The notes beneath the pieces are model-generated. The model saw nothing but the letters and a program-made list of their open reading frames with translations. It searched no databases and was not told the DNA's origin. From Comamonas odontotermitis (GTDB lineage: Bacteria > Pseudomonadota > Gammaproteobacteria > Burkholderiales > Burkholderiaceae_C), in assembly GCF_020080045.1 (NCBI RefSeq), contig NZ_CP083451.1:2480001-2544000 (forward strand): a stretch of DNA of 64,000 nucleotides. Direction: 5' to 3'. The position numbers and the translations under genes are program-made. Shown here piece after piece: positions 27,030-35,730 of the stretch (positions within the stretch are counted from its first letter, which is position 1; each line of letters opens with the position of its first letter).

Positions 27030-29048
27030 ATGTCCTCCCCCGTCGCTCGATCCTTCGCCACCCCTTTGCAGGAACCTGTCGCTGTACGCGGCCCGGTCGC
27101 CTCGCGATGGCGTGCGCGCAGCCTGCGCACCTACCTGATAGTGATGATGCTTGCGGCGGCGCTGCCGGTCTTGATTGCCAGCATCTACACCGTGCAGCAC
27201 GTGGCCCATTCCTACCGCGACAACAGTCTGCGGCACATGCTGGACACCACCAAGAATCTGGGACATATCATCGAGAGCGATCTGGCCAGCCGCGCAGCCA
27301 TGCTCCAGGCCTATGCAGCCAACGCACAGTCAGAGGACGCAGAGGCCATGTCCAGATGGCTGACCCTGACGGACATGGGCTCCGACAGCACCCTCATCGT
27401 CACCACGGCCAGCAATGCTTCGCCGATCCTGGTCTCCGCGCATTCGAGCGTCAAAGGCTACGTCCCGCCGGACCTGGTGCAACAGGCACTGGAAGGCAAG
27501 ACGCCTGTGTTTTCCCAGCTGTTCTTTCATGACAACAAGCCACGCATCGCCATTGCCGTGCGCGTGCAACAAGACAGGGGCAAGGTGATGATACTGACCA
27601 CCACGCCACAGAGCCTGGTCAGCGCAGCGCAGGACACGTCTGACCAAGGTGCGCTGATTGCGGTCACCGACGGCAATGGCCGCATGCTAGCCCGTTCGGT
27701 GCAGCCGGAACGGTATATCGGCACCCCGGTACCGGACTGGCAGAAACTCAAGGAAGTGGGAGCCTCCAGCGGCGCCTTTGAGGCCGAGCGTGCCGACAAG
27801 GGCAGCGTCATCTTCGCCTTTCAGAAAATCAAGGGCACACCGGGCTGGGTCATTGTTGCCGGCGAGTCACTGGGCGCTTTCAATGCCCGCTGGCAGAAGC
27901 CCATGTTCAATATTGCCTTGGTGGGCACCCTGGCTCTCACGGTGGCAGTGCTGCTGAGCACCTGGGTATCGCGCCAGTTGCTGCGTCCCATCCGCCAGTT
28001 GACGGATGCATCCCGCACAGGTTCTGCCTACGAGACGCCTGTAACTGATGACAGCCAGGTGCTGATGGTGAAGGAATATGAAAGCCTGCGCCAAAGCCTC
28101 GTCAATGCGCGCGCGCAGCTTGAATCCGCGCTCGGCCACCAGCGCCAGATCGCCCACGCGCTGTCCGTCAGCGAACAGCGCACCCGCACGCTGGCACACG
28201 CCGGTGCTGCCGTGCTGTGGACGCTGGATGCCCAGGGGCGCGCTACCTCCATGGTCGGCTGGGAGGTGCTTGCGGGCACGCCTGACGATACGGCCCTGGG
28301 CTTTGGCTGGTTGCGCCGCATCCACCCGGCGGATGTAGCGGATCTTCGTCGCCAGGCAGCCGACCTTCTGGCCGACAGCGAACATGCGCTGGATGTGGAG
28401 TTCCGGCTGCGCACCCATGACGGCCAGTGGCGCTGGATGCGCGCGCGTGGCGCTGCCATCCTGGGTCCGGGTCGGCACATCCACGAATGGCTGGGCGTGC
28501 TCGAAGACGTGGACGACCGCAAACGCGCCCAGGCTGCCGTCGCCTACCTCGCCCACCACGACCCCCTCACCGGCCTGCCCAACCGCAGCCTGCTGCAGAC
28601 CCATATCAACAGTGTCGGCAGCGCCCGGGCCTATGGCGCCCTGCTCTATCTCGATCTGGACCGGTTCAAGCAGGTCAACGATACCCTGGGGCACGCGGCA
28701 GGCGACGCACTGCTGTGCTCCGTTGCCGAGCGCCTGCGTGGTCTGCTGCGCGACACCGATCTGGTAGTACGCCTGGGCGGAGATGAATTCTGCATCGTGC
28801 AAAAGGCATCCTCCCCGCACGCAGCCGCCAGCCTGGCCCAGCGCGTGATCGATGTGCTGAGCGCAGACTATTTTCTTGAAGGGCAGCGCGTCAACATCGG
28901 CGCCTCGGTCGGCATCACCATGCACCTGGGCCAGACACAGACGCTCGACCCGGACCGCCTGCTGCGCGAAGCCGACATTGCTCTCTACGAAGCCAAAAAA
29001 CAGGGCCGAGGGCGCTACGTGTTCTATACGCCCGAACTCTCCGCATGA
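27030..29048 (+). CDS. membrane diguanylate cyclase: extracytoplasmic sensor, PAS and GGDEF
   Basis: 672 residues. TM1 at ~35-55 (TYLIVMMLAAALPVLIASIY), a periplasmic sensor of about 235 residues (Cache-like), TM2 at ~293-312, a short HAMP-like stretch (LLRPIRQLTD), a PAS domain with PAC motif (~385-505; FRLRTHDGQWRWMRARG), then GGDEF (~510-672). The active site RLGGDEFC is intact at ~583. An inhibitory I-site RDTD lies exactly five residues before GGDEF, so the enzyme should make c-di-GMP and be product-inhibited. No EAL domain. Transcribed alone; the ligand is unknown. Confidence 0.93.
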   Translation: MSSPVARSFATPLQEPVAVRGPVASRWRARSLRTYLIVMMLAAALPVLIASIYTVQHVAHSYRDNSLRHMLDTTKNLGHIIESDLASRAAMLQAYAANAQSEDAEAMSRWLTLTDMGSDSTLIVTTASNASPILVSAHSSVKGYVPPDLVQQALEGKTPVFSQLFFHDNKPRIAIAVRVQQDRGKVMILTTTPQSLVSAAQDTSDQGALIAVTDGNGRMLARSVQPERYIGTPVPDWQKLKEVGASSGAFEAERADKGSVIFAFQKIKGTPGWVIVAGESLGAFNARWQKPMFNIALVGTLALTVAVLLSTWVSRQLLRPIRQLTDASRTGSAYETPVTDDSQVLMVKEYESLRQSLVNARAQLESALGHQRQIAHALSVSEQRTRTLAHAGAAVLWTLDAQGRATSMVGWEVLAGTPDDTALGFGWLRRIHPADVADLRRQAADLLADSEHALDVEFRLRTHDGQWRWMRARGAAILGPGRHIHEWLGVLEDVDDRKRAQAAVAYLAHHDPLTGLPNRSLLQTHINSVGSARAYGALLYLDLDRFKQVNDTLGHAAGDALLCSVAERLRGLLRDTDLVVRLGGDEFCIVQKASSPHAAASLAQRVIDVLSADYFLEGQRVNIGASVGITMHLGQTQTLDPDRLLREADIALYEAKKQGRGRYVFYTPELSA

Positions 29049-29189
29049 ACCCAGCCCCTGCAACTGCCCAAGACTGCCGCACAATCCCCCAGTCCAGGGT
29101 ACATGGCGTACACTTGGGCCTGATTCGCGGCTTCAATGGCCTCATATCGAAGCGGAACTTTTTTTGCGAATAGCCGCTCTACTCTCATC

Positions 29190-29636
29190 ATGCGCTCCTG
29201 CCTGTCCCTGCTGCTCGTTCTCACAATGGTCCTGCGCGGCCTGCTGGGCGACGCCATGGCCATGGGCATCGTGGCGCCCGTCGCCCAGACGGGAGCACAC
29301 GCCGCGCATGCTGCGCGCAGCATCACCCCGGCCGAACAGCACGAGAGCCACCATGGCAGCAGCGCCAACCATGGCGATGCAGCACTTGTCGGCCAGCAAA
29401 CGCACGAGGCAGCGGCGGCCCACTGCACTGCTGCCGAGCCCGCTCACTGCAGTGACAGCGCTGCACATGGCGCCAACTGCTCGGCCTGTGGCATCTGCCA
29501 CTCTGCGGTAGGCCTTCCCGCGATGGCAGTGCAGGCCTCAGTGCCTTCTGCGCCTCAGCAACTGGCAGACGCGGCCACGCGCTTTGCCAGCACCTTGCCC
29601 GCCTCCATCATCAAACCTCCCATTTCTGTCGTCTGA
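29190..29636 (+). CDS. small exported Cys/His-rich protein at head of copper cluster (DUF2946-like)
   Basis: 148 residues from the ATG at 29190. After a signal segment (MRSCLSLLLVLTMVLRGLLG) the body is very rich in His and Ala and carries CSDSAAHGANCSACGICHSA, a C-x2-C-x2-C-H type cluster, before a hydrophobic C-terminal stretch. This composition resembles DUF2946 and other small proteins that open copper-resistance operons in Burkholderiales. Metal binding is inferred from composition and from the copper genes that follow. Confidence 0.6.
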   Translation: MRSCLSLLLVLTMVLRGLLGDAMAMGIVAPVAQTGAHAAHAARSITPAEQHESHHGSSANHGDAALVGQQTHEAAAAHCTAAEPAHCSDSAAHGANCSACGICHSAVGLPAMAVQASVPSAPQQLADAATRFASTLPASIIKPPISVV

Positions 29637-29747
29637 CACCCTAGGTGCGTCCGCAATTGACAGCAGCCACTGTGTCTGCCGTCTGCGCCAGAAGCAAAAG
29701 CTCTGACTCTGCGGTCGTGAACATGGTTTCAACGACAGGAATTTCTC

Positions 29748-30143
29748 ATGCGCCACGCGCGTCTCCCATTCGGCACCCGAAAGTGCCTGGCCGTCGGCAT
29801 TGCCGCAGCGGCCTGGGCCATGGCTTTTCACAGCCTTGCCCAACCCAGCCAGCCAGCCGTCAACCCGGCTGAACCTGTGCCCACCCTGAGTGACCCCGCC
29901 TCGCCCCAAGCGCCCACGGCACCCCTGCGCCACCAGCCCATGGCTGCAAGCGGCACCATCGTGGCCCAGCCGGGCGATTGGAAAGAAGCCAACGCTGCTG
30001 TAGCCGACTTTCCACGCGGTCATGCCGATGTCATCCGCTGGGAAAAGGACCATGCTGCCATGCATGACCGGGCAGCCGGCGAGGCGCACGTCTGCCCGCA
30101 CCACCCGCAGCATCATCGCCACAACCCCGGAGGCCAGCCATGA
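29748..30143 (+). CDS. small His-rich exported protein of the copper cluster
   Basis: 131 residues. A signal peptide (LAVGIAAAAWAMAFHSLAQP) is followed by a Pro/Ala-rich spacer and a His-rich tail (HVCPHHPQHHRHNPGG) with one Cys. I do not recognise a named domain. Its stop overlaps the start of the TolC gene (ATGA at 30140), so the two are translationally coupled. A periplasmic metal-buffering or chaperone role is plausible. Confidence 0.6.
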   Translation: MRHARLPFGTRKCLAVGIAAAAWAMAFHSLAQPSQPAVNPAEPVPTLSDPASPQAPTAPLRHQPMAASGTIVAQPGDWKEANAAVADFPRGHADVIRWEKDHAAMHDRAAGEAHVCPHHPQHHRHNPGGQP

Positions 30144-31573
30144 AGCGCGCCATCCTCCGCCTCTCGCCGCTGCTCGCCGCCCTGGTGCTGGCCGGCTGCG
30201 CAAGCGTGTCGCCCGACGGCCTGCGCAGCGATGTCGCCCAGCGCACCGAAGGCCGCCTGCCGCCAGGGGCACAGCTCCCGCCCATCGATGCCAAGGCCCG
30301 CCAGGAAGCCAAAACGCAGATCAACCGTTGGCTGGAGACACCCGTCGACGCCGATACCGCCGTGCGCATTGCGCTGCTGAACAACCCCGGCTTGCAGGGT
30401 CAGCTCGCTCAGCTGGGCGTTGCAGACGCGCAGCGCGTGCAGGCACTCACGCTGCCCAACCCCAGCTTCACCTTCGGCCGCTTTCGCAACAGCCAGGAGC
30501 GCGAGATCGAGCGCCAGCTCAGCTTTGGCCTGGTACAGCTGATCACCCTGCCATGGCGTAGCCGCTGGCAAGGATGGCAGATGGAGCAGGCCACGCTGAC
30601 CGCTGCACAGCAGGTGCTGCTGCTGGCCGCCGATACGCGCCGCACCTGGTTGCGCGCTGTCGCCGCCGAACAGGCGCTGGCCGCCAACGAGCGCATGCAT
30701 GAAGCCGCCTCGCTGGGCGGCGAGCTCGCTGCACGCATGGCGCAGGTAGGCAACTTCAGCAAGGTGGACCAGGCGCGCGAATTGGCCCTGCAGCAGCAGG
30801 CTGCCGCGCAGTTGGCCCGTGCCCGGCTGAATGCGCAGCTCGAACGAGAGCAACTGGCCCGGCGCATGGGGCTGTGGGGCCAGCAACTGGCCTTCCAGCT
30901 ACCCGCGCAATTGCCTGAACTCCCCAAAAGCGCTGGCGACCTGCGCAGCGGCGAGGATGCCGAGGCTACCGCGCTGCGCCAGCGGCTCGACCTGGGCGCA
31001 CTGCGCCGCGACCTGGATGTGAGCGCAGGCCGCGAGGGTTGGGCTGCGATTGGCTCTATCTTTGGCGACATTGGCGCCACCTACAGCAACAACACCAGCA
31101 CCGAGCGGGACGGCGGACACAGCGACAAGACCCAGGGCTGGGAGTTTGATGTGCCGCTGCCGCTGTTTGACTGGGGCTTTGCCGCACGTGGCGTGGCACA
31201 GAACGAAGTGCTGCGCAGCGCGGCGGTGCTGCGTGACAGCGCCATCCGGGCCCGCAGCGAGGCACGCAGCCAGTGGCTGGCCTACCGCACCGCCTACGAT
31301 CTGGCCCAGCAGCAGCAGGCAGAGGTACTGCCGCTTGCACGGTTGGTGCAGGAAGAAACCGTCTACCGCTACAACGGCATGTTCGTGAGCGTGTGGCAGC
31401 TCCTGGCCCAGGCCCGTGCAACCACACAGGCCGTAGTGACTGCTACGGAGGCCCAGCGCGACTTCTGGCTGGCCGAGACCGATCTGCAACTGGCGCTCAC
31501 CGGCACATCGCCCGGCACCGCCCCCGCCATCAACACCGCAGCGCCCGCTGCCAGCACTGAACAAGGCCACTGA
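30140..31573 (+). CDS. TolC-family outer membrane lipoprotein
   Basis: 477 residues with lipobox LVLAGC at the start. Two coiled-coil outer-membrane-efflux repeats are visible, with long Ala/Gln/Arg-rich helices such as LELREQ-like QARELALQQQAAAQLARARL. It forms the outer membrane duct of tripartite exporters such as CusCBA. No CusA/CusB-type partner is in the window, so it either pairs with proteins encoded elsewhere or works with the periplasmic copper proteins of this cluster. It ends one base before the multicopper oxidase start. Confidence 0.85.
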   Translation: MKRAILRLSPLLAALVLAGCASVSPDGLRSDVAQRTEGRLPPGAQLPPIDAKARQEAKTQINRWLETPVDADTAVRIALLNNPGLQGQLAQLGVADAQRVQALTLPNPSFTFGRFRNSQEREIERQLSFGLVQLITLPWRSRWQGWQMEQATLTAAQQVLLLAADTRRTWLRAVAAEQALAANERMHEAASLGGELAARMAQVGNFSKVDQARELALQQQAAAQLARARLNAQLEREQLARRMGLWGQQLAFQLPAQLPELPKSAGDLRSGEDAEATALRQRLDLGALRRDLDVSAGREGWAAIGSIFGDIGATYSNNTSTERDGGHSDKTQGWEFDVPLPLFDWGFAARGVAQNEVLRSAAVLRDSAIRARSEARSQWLAYRTAYDLAQQQQAEVLPLARLVQEETVYRYNGMFVSVWQLLAQARATTQAVVTATEAQRDFWLAETDLQLALTGTSPGTAPAINTAAPAASTEQGH

Positions 31574-31574
31574 T

Positions 31575-32972
31575 ATGCAACGCCGCCAATTCTTCACCGG
31601 CGCGGCCACCGCAGTGGCCGCCGCCACTGCATCCGCAGCCGTCAGCAGGGTCGCCATGGCTGCCCTGCCCGAGCCTGTCTCTCAGGCCAGCGCCGATACC
31701 GCAGCACCGCTGAGTCCGCCCAATGGTAGGCCTTACCACCCGGTCGTTACCCTGAATGGCTGGACCACGCCGTGGCGCATGAACGCCGGCGTCAAGGAAT
31801 TCCACCTGGTGGCCGAGCCCGTGGTGCGCGAGGTAGCACCCGGCTTTTTCGTCAACATGTGGGGCTACAACGGACAGTCGCCGGGGCCGACCATCGAGGT
31901 GGTCGAAGGCGACAAGGTCCGTATCTTCGTCACCAACCGCCTGCCCGAGAGTACCACCATCCACTGGCATGGCCAGCGCCTGCCCAATGGTATGGACGGC
32001 GTGGGCGGACTCAACCAGCCCCACATCCCGCCCGGCAAGACCTTTGTCTATGAGTTCGAGGCACGCCGTCCCGGCACCTTCATGTACCACCCGCACTCCG
32101 ATGAAATGGTGCAGATGGCCATGGGCATGATGGGGCTGTGGATCACCCACCCCAAGGCGAAGCACCCTTTGATCGCCGATGTGCAGCGCGACTATGCATT
32201 CCTGCTCAGCGCCTACGCGGTCGAGCCCGGTGCCATGACGCCCCGGGTGGGCGAGATGACGGATTTCAACATCTGGACCTTCAACAGCCGCGCGTTTCCG
32301 GCCATCACACCGCTGGTGGCGAGACAAGGCGAGCGCGTGCGCATCCGCGTGGGCAACCTGACCATGACCAACCACCCGATCCACATCCATGGCCACGAGT
32401 TCGAGGTGACCGGCACCGATGGCGGCCCCGTGCCACGGTCTGCGCGCTGGCCCGAGGTGACGACCGATGTGGCAGTAGGCCAGATGCGGCAGGTGGAGCT
32501 GATGGCGGACGAACCCGGCGACTGGGCCTTTCACTGCCACAAAAGCCACCACACCATGGGCGCCATGGGACACGAGGTGCCGACCATGATCGGCGTCGAC
32601 CACCGGGGCCTCGTCGGCAGGATCCAGAAGATCGTGCCCGACTACATGCTGATGGGCGAGCGCGGCATGGGCGACATGGGTGCCATGCAGATGCCCTTGC
32701 CCGACAACACCTTTCCCATGATGACCGGCAAGGGCCCGTTCGGAAACATCGAGATGGGCGGCATGTTCACCACCTTCAAGGTGCGCAGCAACCTCGCCGC
32801 TGGCGACTACAAGGATCCGGGCTGGTATGCGCAACCCAAAGACACAACGGCCTATGAGTGGCAGGGTGCACCACTCGACGCGAAGGCGCCACGCCAGACC
32901 CTGCCGGGCGCGGCTCCCGGCGCACCCACGGTGCACAAGCCAGCCAATGCATCAGGCCACGCCAACCACTGA
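31575..32972 (+). CDS. multicopper oxidase (copper oxidase, CopA/CueO-like)
   Basis: 465 residues. A Tat-type signal (MQRRQFFTGAA) leads the protein. All copper-ligand motifs are present in order: TTIHWHGQRLPNGMDG (~127), FMYHPHSDE (~170), HPIHIHGHEF (~266) and FHCHKSHHTMGAMGHEV (~318), the last with the HCH-x3-H-x4-M signature. The C-terminal ~120 residues are Met/Gly-rich (ERGMGDMGAMQMPL), like cuprous-ion-binding extensions. It probably oxidises toxic Cu(I) in the periplasm. Second-largest gene of the cluster, tightly spaced on both sides. Confidence 0.93.
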   Translation: MQRRQFFTGAATAVAAATASAAVSRVAMAALPEPVSQASADTAAPLSPPNGRPYHPVVTLNGWTTPWRMNAGVKEFHLVAEPVVREVAPGFFVNMWGYNGQSPGPTIEVVEGDKVRIFVTNRLPESTTIHWHGQRLPNGMDGVGGLNQPHIPPGKTFVYEFEARRPGTFMYHPHSDEMVQMAMGMMGLWITHPKAKHPLIADVQRDYAFLLSAYAVEPGAMTPRVGEMTDFNIWTFNSRAFPAITPLVARQGERVRIRVGNLTMTNHPIHIHGHEFEVTGTDGGPVPRSARWPEVTTDVAVGQMRQVELMADEPGDWAFHCHKSHHTMGAMGHEVPTMIGVDHRGLVGRIQKIVPDYMLMGERGMGDMGAMQMPLPDNTFPMMTGKGPFGNIEMGGMFTTFKVRSNLAAGDYKDPGWYAQPKDTTAYEWQGAPLDAKAPRQTLPGAAPGAPTVHKPANASGHANH

Positions 32973-32988
32973 ATAAAGGATTAACACC

Positions 32989-33471
32989 ATGAAAACTATC
33001 AAATTCATAGCTGCTTGCGCTCTTCTTTCAAGCGCCAGTACCGTATTTGCACACGGCAATGAAAGCCATGCTTCCGTCCCTGCCACCAAAGAGCAAAAGG
33101 AATGGGGCATCGGCGGCGATGCCAAGGACGCCAAACGCACCATCACCCTGAACATGACGGACGACATGCGTTTTACCCCCTCGCACTTCAGCGTCAAAAA
33201 GGGCGAAACCGTGCGTCTGCGCGTGCTCAACCGTGGCCAGGTGATGCACGAGGTGGTGCTGGGCACCAAGGCCTCGCTCGACCAGCATGCGCAACTGATG
33301 CTCAAGTTCCCCGGCATGGAACATGCCGAGCCCTACATGGCCCATGTCGCCCCCCAGAAAAGCGAAGACCTGGTCTGGAACTTCAACCGCACGGGCAACT
33401 TTGATTTTGCCTGCCTGATTGCGGGCCACTACCAGGCGGGCATGACGGGCACCTTCACCGTCACCGACTGA
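32989..33471 (+). CDS. periplasmic cupredoxin (CopI/plastocyanin-like)
   Basis: 160 residues. The signal peptide (to about residue 21, TVFAHG) is encoded by a copy of the dispersed palindrome. The mature part is a cupredoxin fold with type-1 copper ligands H in VMHEVVLG and C, H, M in FACLIAGHYQAGM near the C-terminus. His-rich start of the mature protein. Close relatives such as CopI of Rubrivivax protect cells against copper. It sits 16 bp after the multicopper oxidase, with AAAGGA as ribosome binding site, and may pass electrons or copper to it. Confidence 0.88.
   Translation: MKTIKFIAACALLSSASTVFAHGNESHASVPATKEQKEWGIGGDAKDAKRTITLNMTDDMRFTPSHFSVKKGETVRLRVLNRGQVMHEVVLGTKASLDQHAQLMLKFPGMEHAEPYMAHVAPQKSEDLVWNFNRTGNFDFACLIAGHYQAGMTGTFTVTD
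33001..33047 (+). repeat. dispersed ~50-bp palindrome, copy 6, inside the cupredoxin signal peptide
   Basis: AAATTCATAGCTGCTTGCGC, TCTTCTTTCAAGCGCCAG, TACCGTA. In frame it encodes KFIAACALLSSASTV, that is, nearly the whole hydrophobic core of the signal peptide. Confidence 0.85.
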
Positions 33472-33508
33472 CCCCATGCACACGATGAACACCTACCCAC
33501 GACCTACC

Positions 33509-34015
33509 ATGAAACAGACTCCCACCCGCCGCCGCGCATTGCACCTGCTGGCCACTGCCGCTGCCGTTACCGCAGGCCTGTCTTCCGGCTTGCCCGCCCT
33601 TGCCGCCAGCCCCGCCCAAACGCCCATCGAAGTCTGGAAAGACCCGAACTGCGGCTGCTGCAAGGACTGGATCGTGCTGATGGAAAAGGCAGGCTTTGCC
33701 GTCACCGTGCATGACACCGGCAACAGCGCCATGCGCACCAAGCTGGGCCTTCCAGCGCGCCTGGGCTCCTGCCACACCGCATTGGTGGGCGGCTATGTGG
33801 TTGAAGGCCATGTGCCGCCGGCCGACGTGCACAAGCTGCTGCAGCAAAAGCCCAAGGCACTGGGCATCGCGGTGCCCGGCATGCCCGTGGGCAGCCCTGG
33901 CATGGACGGCCCCGAGTACGGCGGCCGCAAGGATCCGTTCGATGTGCTGCTAGTCACCAAGAACCTGATGAACAGCGATGTCTCGACCAAGGTTTTTACC
34001 AGCTACCGCAGCTGA
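33509..34015 (+). CDS. DUF411 metal-binding protein
   Basis: About 168 residues from the ATG at 33509; two earlier in-frame ATGs (33476, 33485) exist. A signal segment with twin arginines (TRRRALHLLATAAAV) is followed by a thioredoxin-like DUF411 domain with the metal-site motif DPNCGCCKDWIVLME and HTALVGGYVVEGHVP. DUF411 proteins are periplasmic and often lie beside copper genes. Role: probable copper carrier, by family and position. Confidence 0.85.
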   Translation: MKQTPTRRRALHLLATAAAVTAGLSSGLPALAASPAQTPIEVWKDPNCGCCKDWIVLMEKAGFAVTVHDTGNSAMRTKLGLPARLGSCHTALVGGYVVEGHVPPADVHKLLQQKPKALGIAVPGMPVGSPGMDGPEYGGRKDPFDVLLVTKNLMNSDVSTKVFTSYRS

Positions 34016-34044
34016 TCCCCGTTATCACCCATCTGGAGAATTTC

Positions 34045-34410
34045 ATGAAAAGCATCACCACCACCCTCGCTGCGCTGGCACTGGCCTGCGCTATGGCACC
34101 CGCGCTGGCACAGGAACACGCTGCCCACGGCAGCCCTGCTGGCTCTACCGAAAAAGCGCCTGCAACTGCCGCCACCAATGCCGACGCTGTAATGACGGCT
34201 GGAGAAATCACCCGTGTCGATGCACGCGGGGGCAAGCTGACCATTCGCCACGAAGACATCAAGAACCTGGAAATGCCCGCCATGACCATGGTTTTCGCCC
34301 TGAAAGACGCGGCGCAGGCCGCGCAGTTCAATGCGGGCGACAAGGTGCGCTTTCATGTGCAGGATGACGGCGGTACCCTGACCATCACCCGTATCGAGCG
34401 TGCCAAGTAG
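34045..34410 (+). CDS. CusF-like periplasmic copper-binding protein
   Basis: 121 residues. Signal peptide cut near LACAMAPALAQEH, a low-complexity Ala/Thr stretch, then a small beta-barrel with the CusF-type site: an upstream Ile-rich strand and NLEMPAMTMVFALKD, whose Met residues bind Cu(I) or Ag(I). It closes the copper cluster, 29 bp after the DUF411 gene. CusF normally hands metal to CusB, but no CusBA gene is visible here. Confidence 0.87.
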   Translation: MKSITTTLAALALACAMAPALAQEHAAHGSPAGSTEKAPATAATNADAVMTAGEITRVDARGGKLTIRHEDIKNLEMPAMTMVFALKDAAQAAQFNAGDKVRFHVQDDGGTLTITRIERAK

Positions 34411-34462
34411 GTCTGCGTAATTTTGCAAACGCATGCGCTGCCAGCGCCTACACTGTGCAGCC

Positions 34463-35677
34463 ATGCAAAGCCTTCAAGCATTTCACGAGCAACTGCACAG
34501 CGGCGCCCTGCTCGGCACGCGCCAGATCAAGCTGTCTGCGGGTCTGCGGGAGTTTCCGCGCGAACTTTTTGCGCTCGCAGACACCCTCGAGGTGCTCGAT
34601 CTCTCGGGCAACCAACTCAGCACGCTGCCAGGCGATCTGACGCGCTTTACCCGCCTGCGCATCCTGTTTGCGTCCAACAACCCGTTTACCGAACTACCGC
34701 CTGTGCTCGGCCGCATGCCGCAGCTGGAGATGATCGGCTTCAAGGCCTGCCGCATCCGCGAAGTGCCAGCGGAAAGCCTGCCGCCAGCCTTGCGCTGGCT
34801 CATCCTCACGGACAACCAGATTCGCCACCTCCCGGGCATGCTTGGCGAGCGCCCGCGCCTGCAAAAGCTCATGCTGGCCTGCAACCAATTGCAGAGCCTG
34901 CCCGCAAACCTTGCGCAGTGCACCAAGCTGGAACTGCTGCGCATCTCGGGCAATGCGTTTGCACAGATTCCGGAGGTGGTGTTTGCACTGCCGGCGCTGG
35001 CGTGGCTGGCCATTGCAGGCAACCCATTGACTCAAAAAAATGAGCAGCTTGCGCTTTCCAGGTCAGCGCAATCCATGCAACCGGCCATTCCCTACCAAAG
35101 CCTGGAGCCGCATGAGCTGCTGGGCGAAGGCGCCAGCGGGCACATCTACCGTGCTTCTCGCATCGGTGGTGGGGATGTGGCGCTCAAGGTCTTCAAGGCA
35201 GGCCAGACCAGCGATGGCACACCCGCGTCCGAACTGGCCGCCGGCCTGTCCGCAGGCCTGCACCCCCACCTGTTGACGCCGCTCGCCCCGGTTTCGGGCC
35301 ACCCGCAAGGCAAGCTGGCCATGGCCTTGCCACTGCTGCCACCAGGTCTGCAGGCTCTGGCCGGCCCGCCCAGCATGGACAGTTGCACGCGCGACGTGTA
35401 TGCCCCTGCCTCCCGTTTTTCGCCAGCCATCGCGCAGCGCCTGCTGCAGAGCATCGAGGGCGCTGTCGGCCACCTGCATGCGCGCGGCATTCTGCATGGC
35501 GATCTGTACGCACACAATGTGTTGTGGAATCCGGCAACCGGCGATGCGGTGCTGAGTGACCTGGGCGCTGCCGCGCTGCTGCATGGCTTGCCGCAAGCGC
35601 AGGTGCAGCAGTTGCTGCACATGGAGCAGCGCGCCATGAACATCCTCCAAAGCGAAGTCCAGGCCCGTACCGCCTGA
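34463..35677 (+). CDS. leucine-rich-repeat protein with C-terminal protein kinase domain
   Basis: 404 residues from the ATG at 34463 (another ATG at 34433). Residues ~15-205 form about seven leucine-rich repeats of the bacterial small type (LEVLDLSGNQLSTLPGDL, LRWLILTDNQIRHLPGML). From ~219 comes a eukaryotic-like kinase: glycine loop LLGEGASGHIYRA, lysine in VALKVFK, catalytic HGDLYAHNVLWN and LSDLGAA in place of DFG. Catalytic Lys, Asp and Asn are kept. The C-lobe ends only ~45 residues later, so the kinase part (~185 residues) is shorter than usual. No signal peptide, so cytosolic. It follows the copper cluster by 52 bp on the same strand but shares no visible function with it. Confidence 0.88.
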   Translation: MQSLQAFHEQLHSGALLGTRQIKLSAGLREFPRELFALADTLEVLDLSGNQLSTLPGDLTRFTRLRILFASNNPFTELPPVLGRMPQLEMIGFKACRIREVPAESLPPALRWLILTDNQIRHLPGMLGERPRLQKLMLACNQLQSLPANLAQCTKLELLRISGNAFAQIPEVVFALPALAWLAIAGNPLTQKNEQLALSRSAQSMQPAIPYQSLEPHELLGEGASGHIYRASRIGGGDVALKVFKAGQTSDGTPASELAAGLSAGLHPHLLTPLAPVSGHPQGKLAMALPLLPPGLQALAGPPSMDSCTRDVYAPASRFSPAIAQRLLQSIEGAVGHLHARGILHGDLYAHNVLWNPATGDAVLSDLGAAALLHGLPQAQVQQLLHMEQRAMNILQSEVQARTA

Positions 35678-35730
35678 CGCCACAGGCGCGCACCACTGCG
35701 CGCCGTGGTACGCGCCGCCCTCTGGCTGCT

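Noticed and set aside
27867..29084. 405-codon minus-strand frame opposite the diguanylate cyclase
   Set aside because: The GGDEF protein on the other strand is clearly real; this frame has no recognisable domain.
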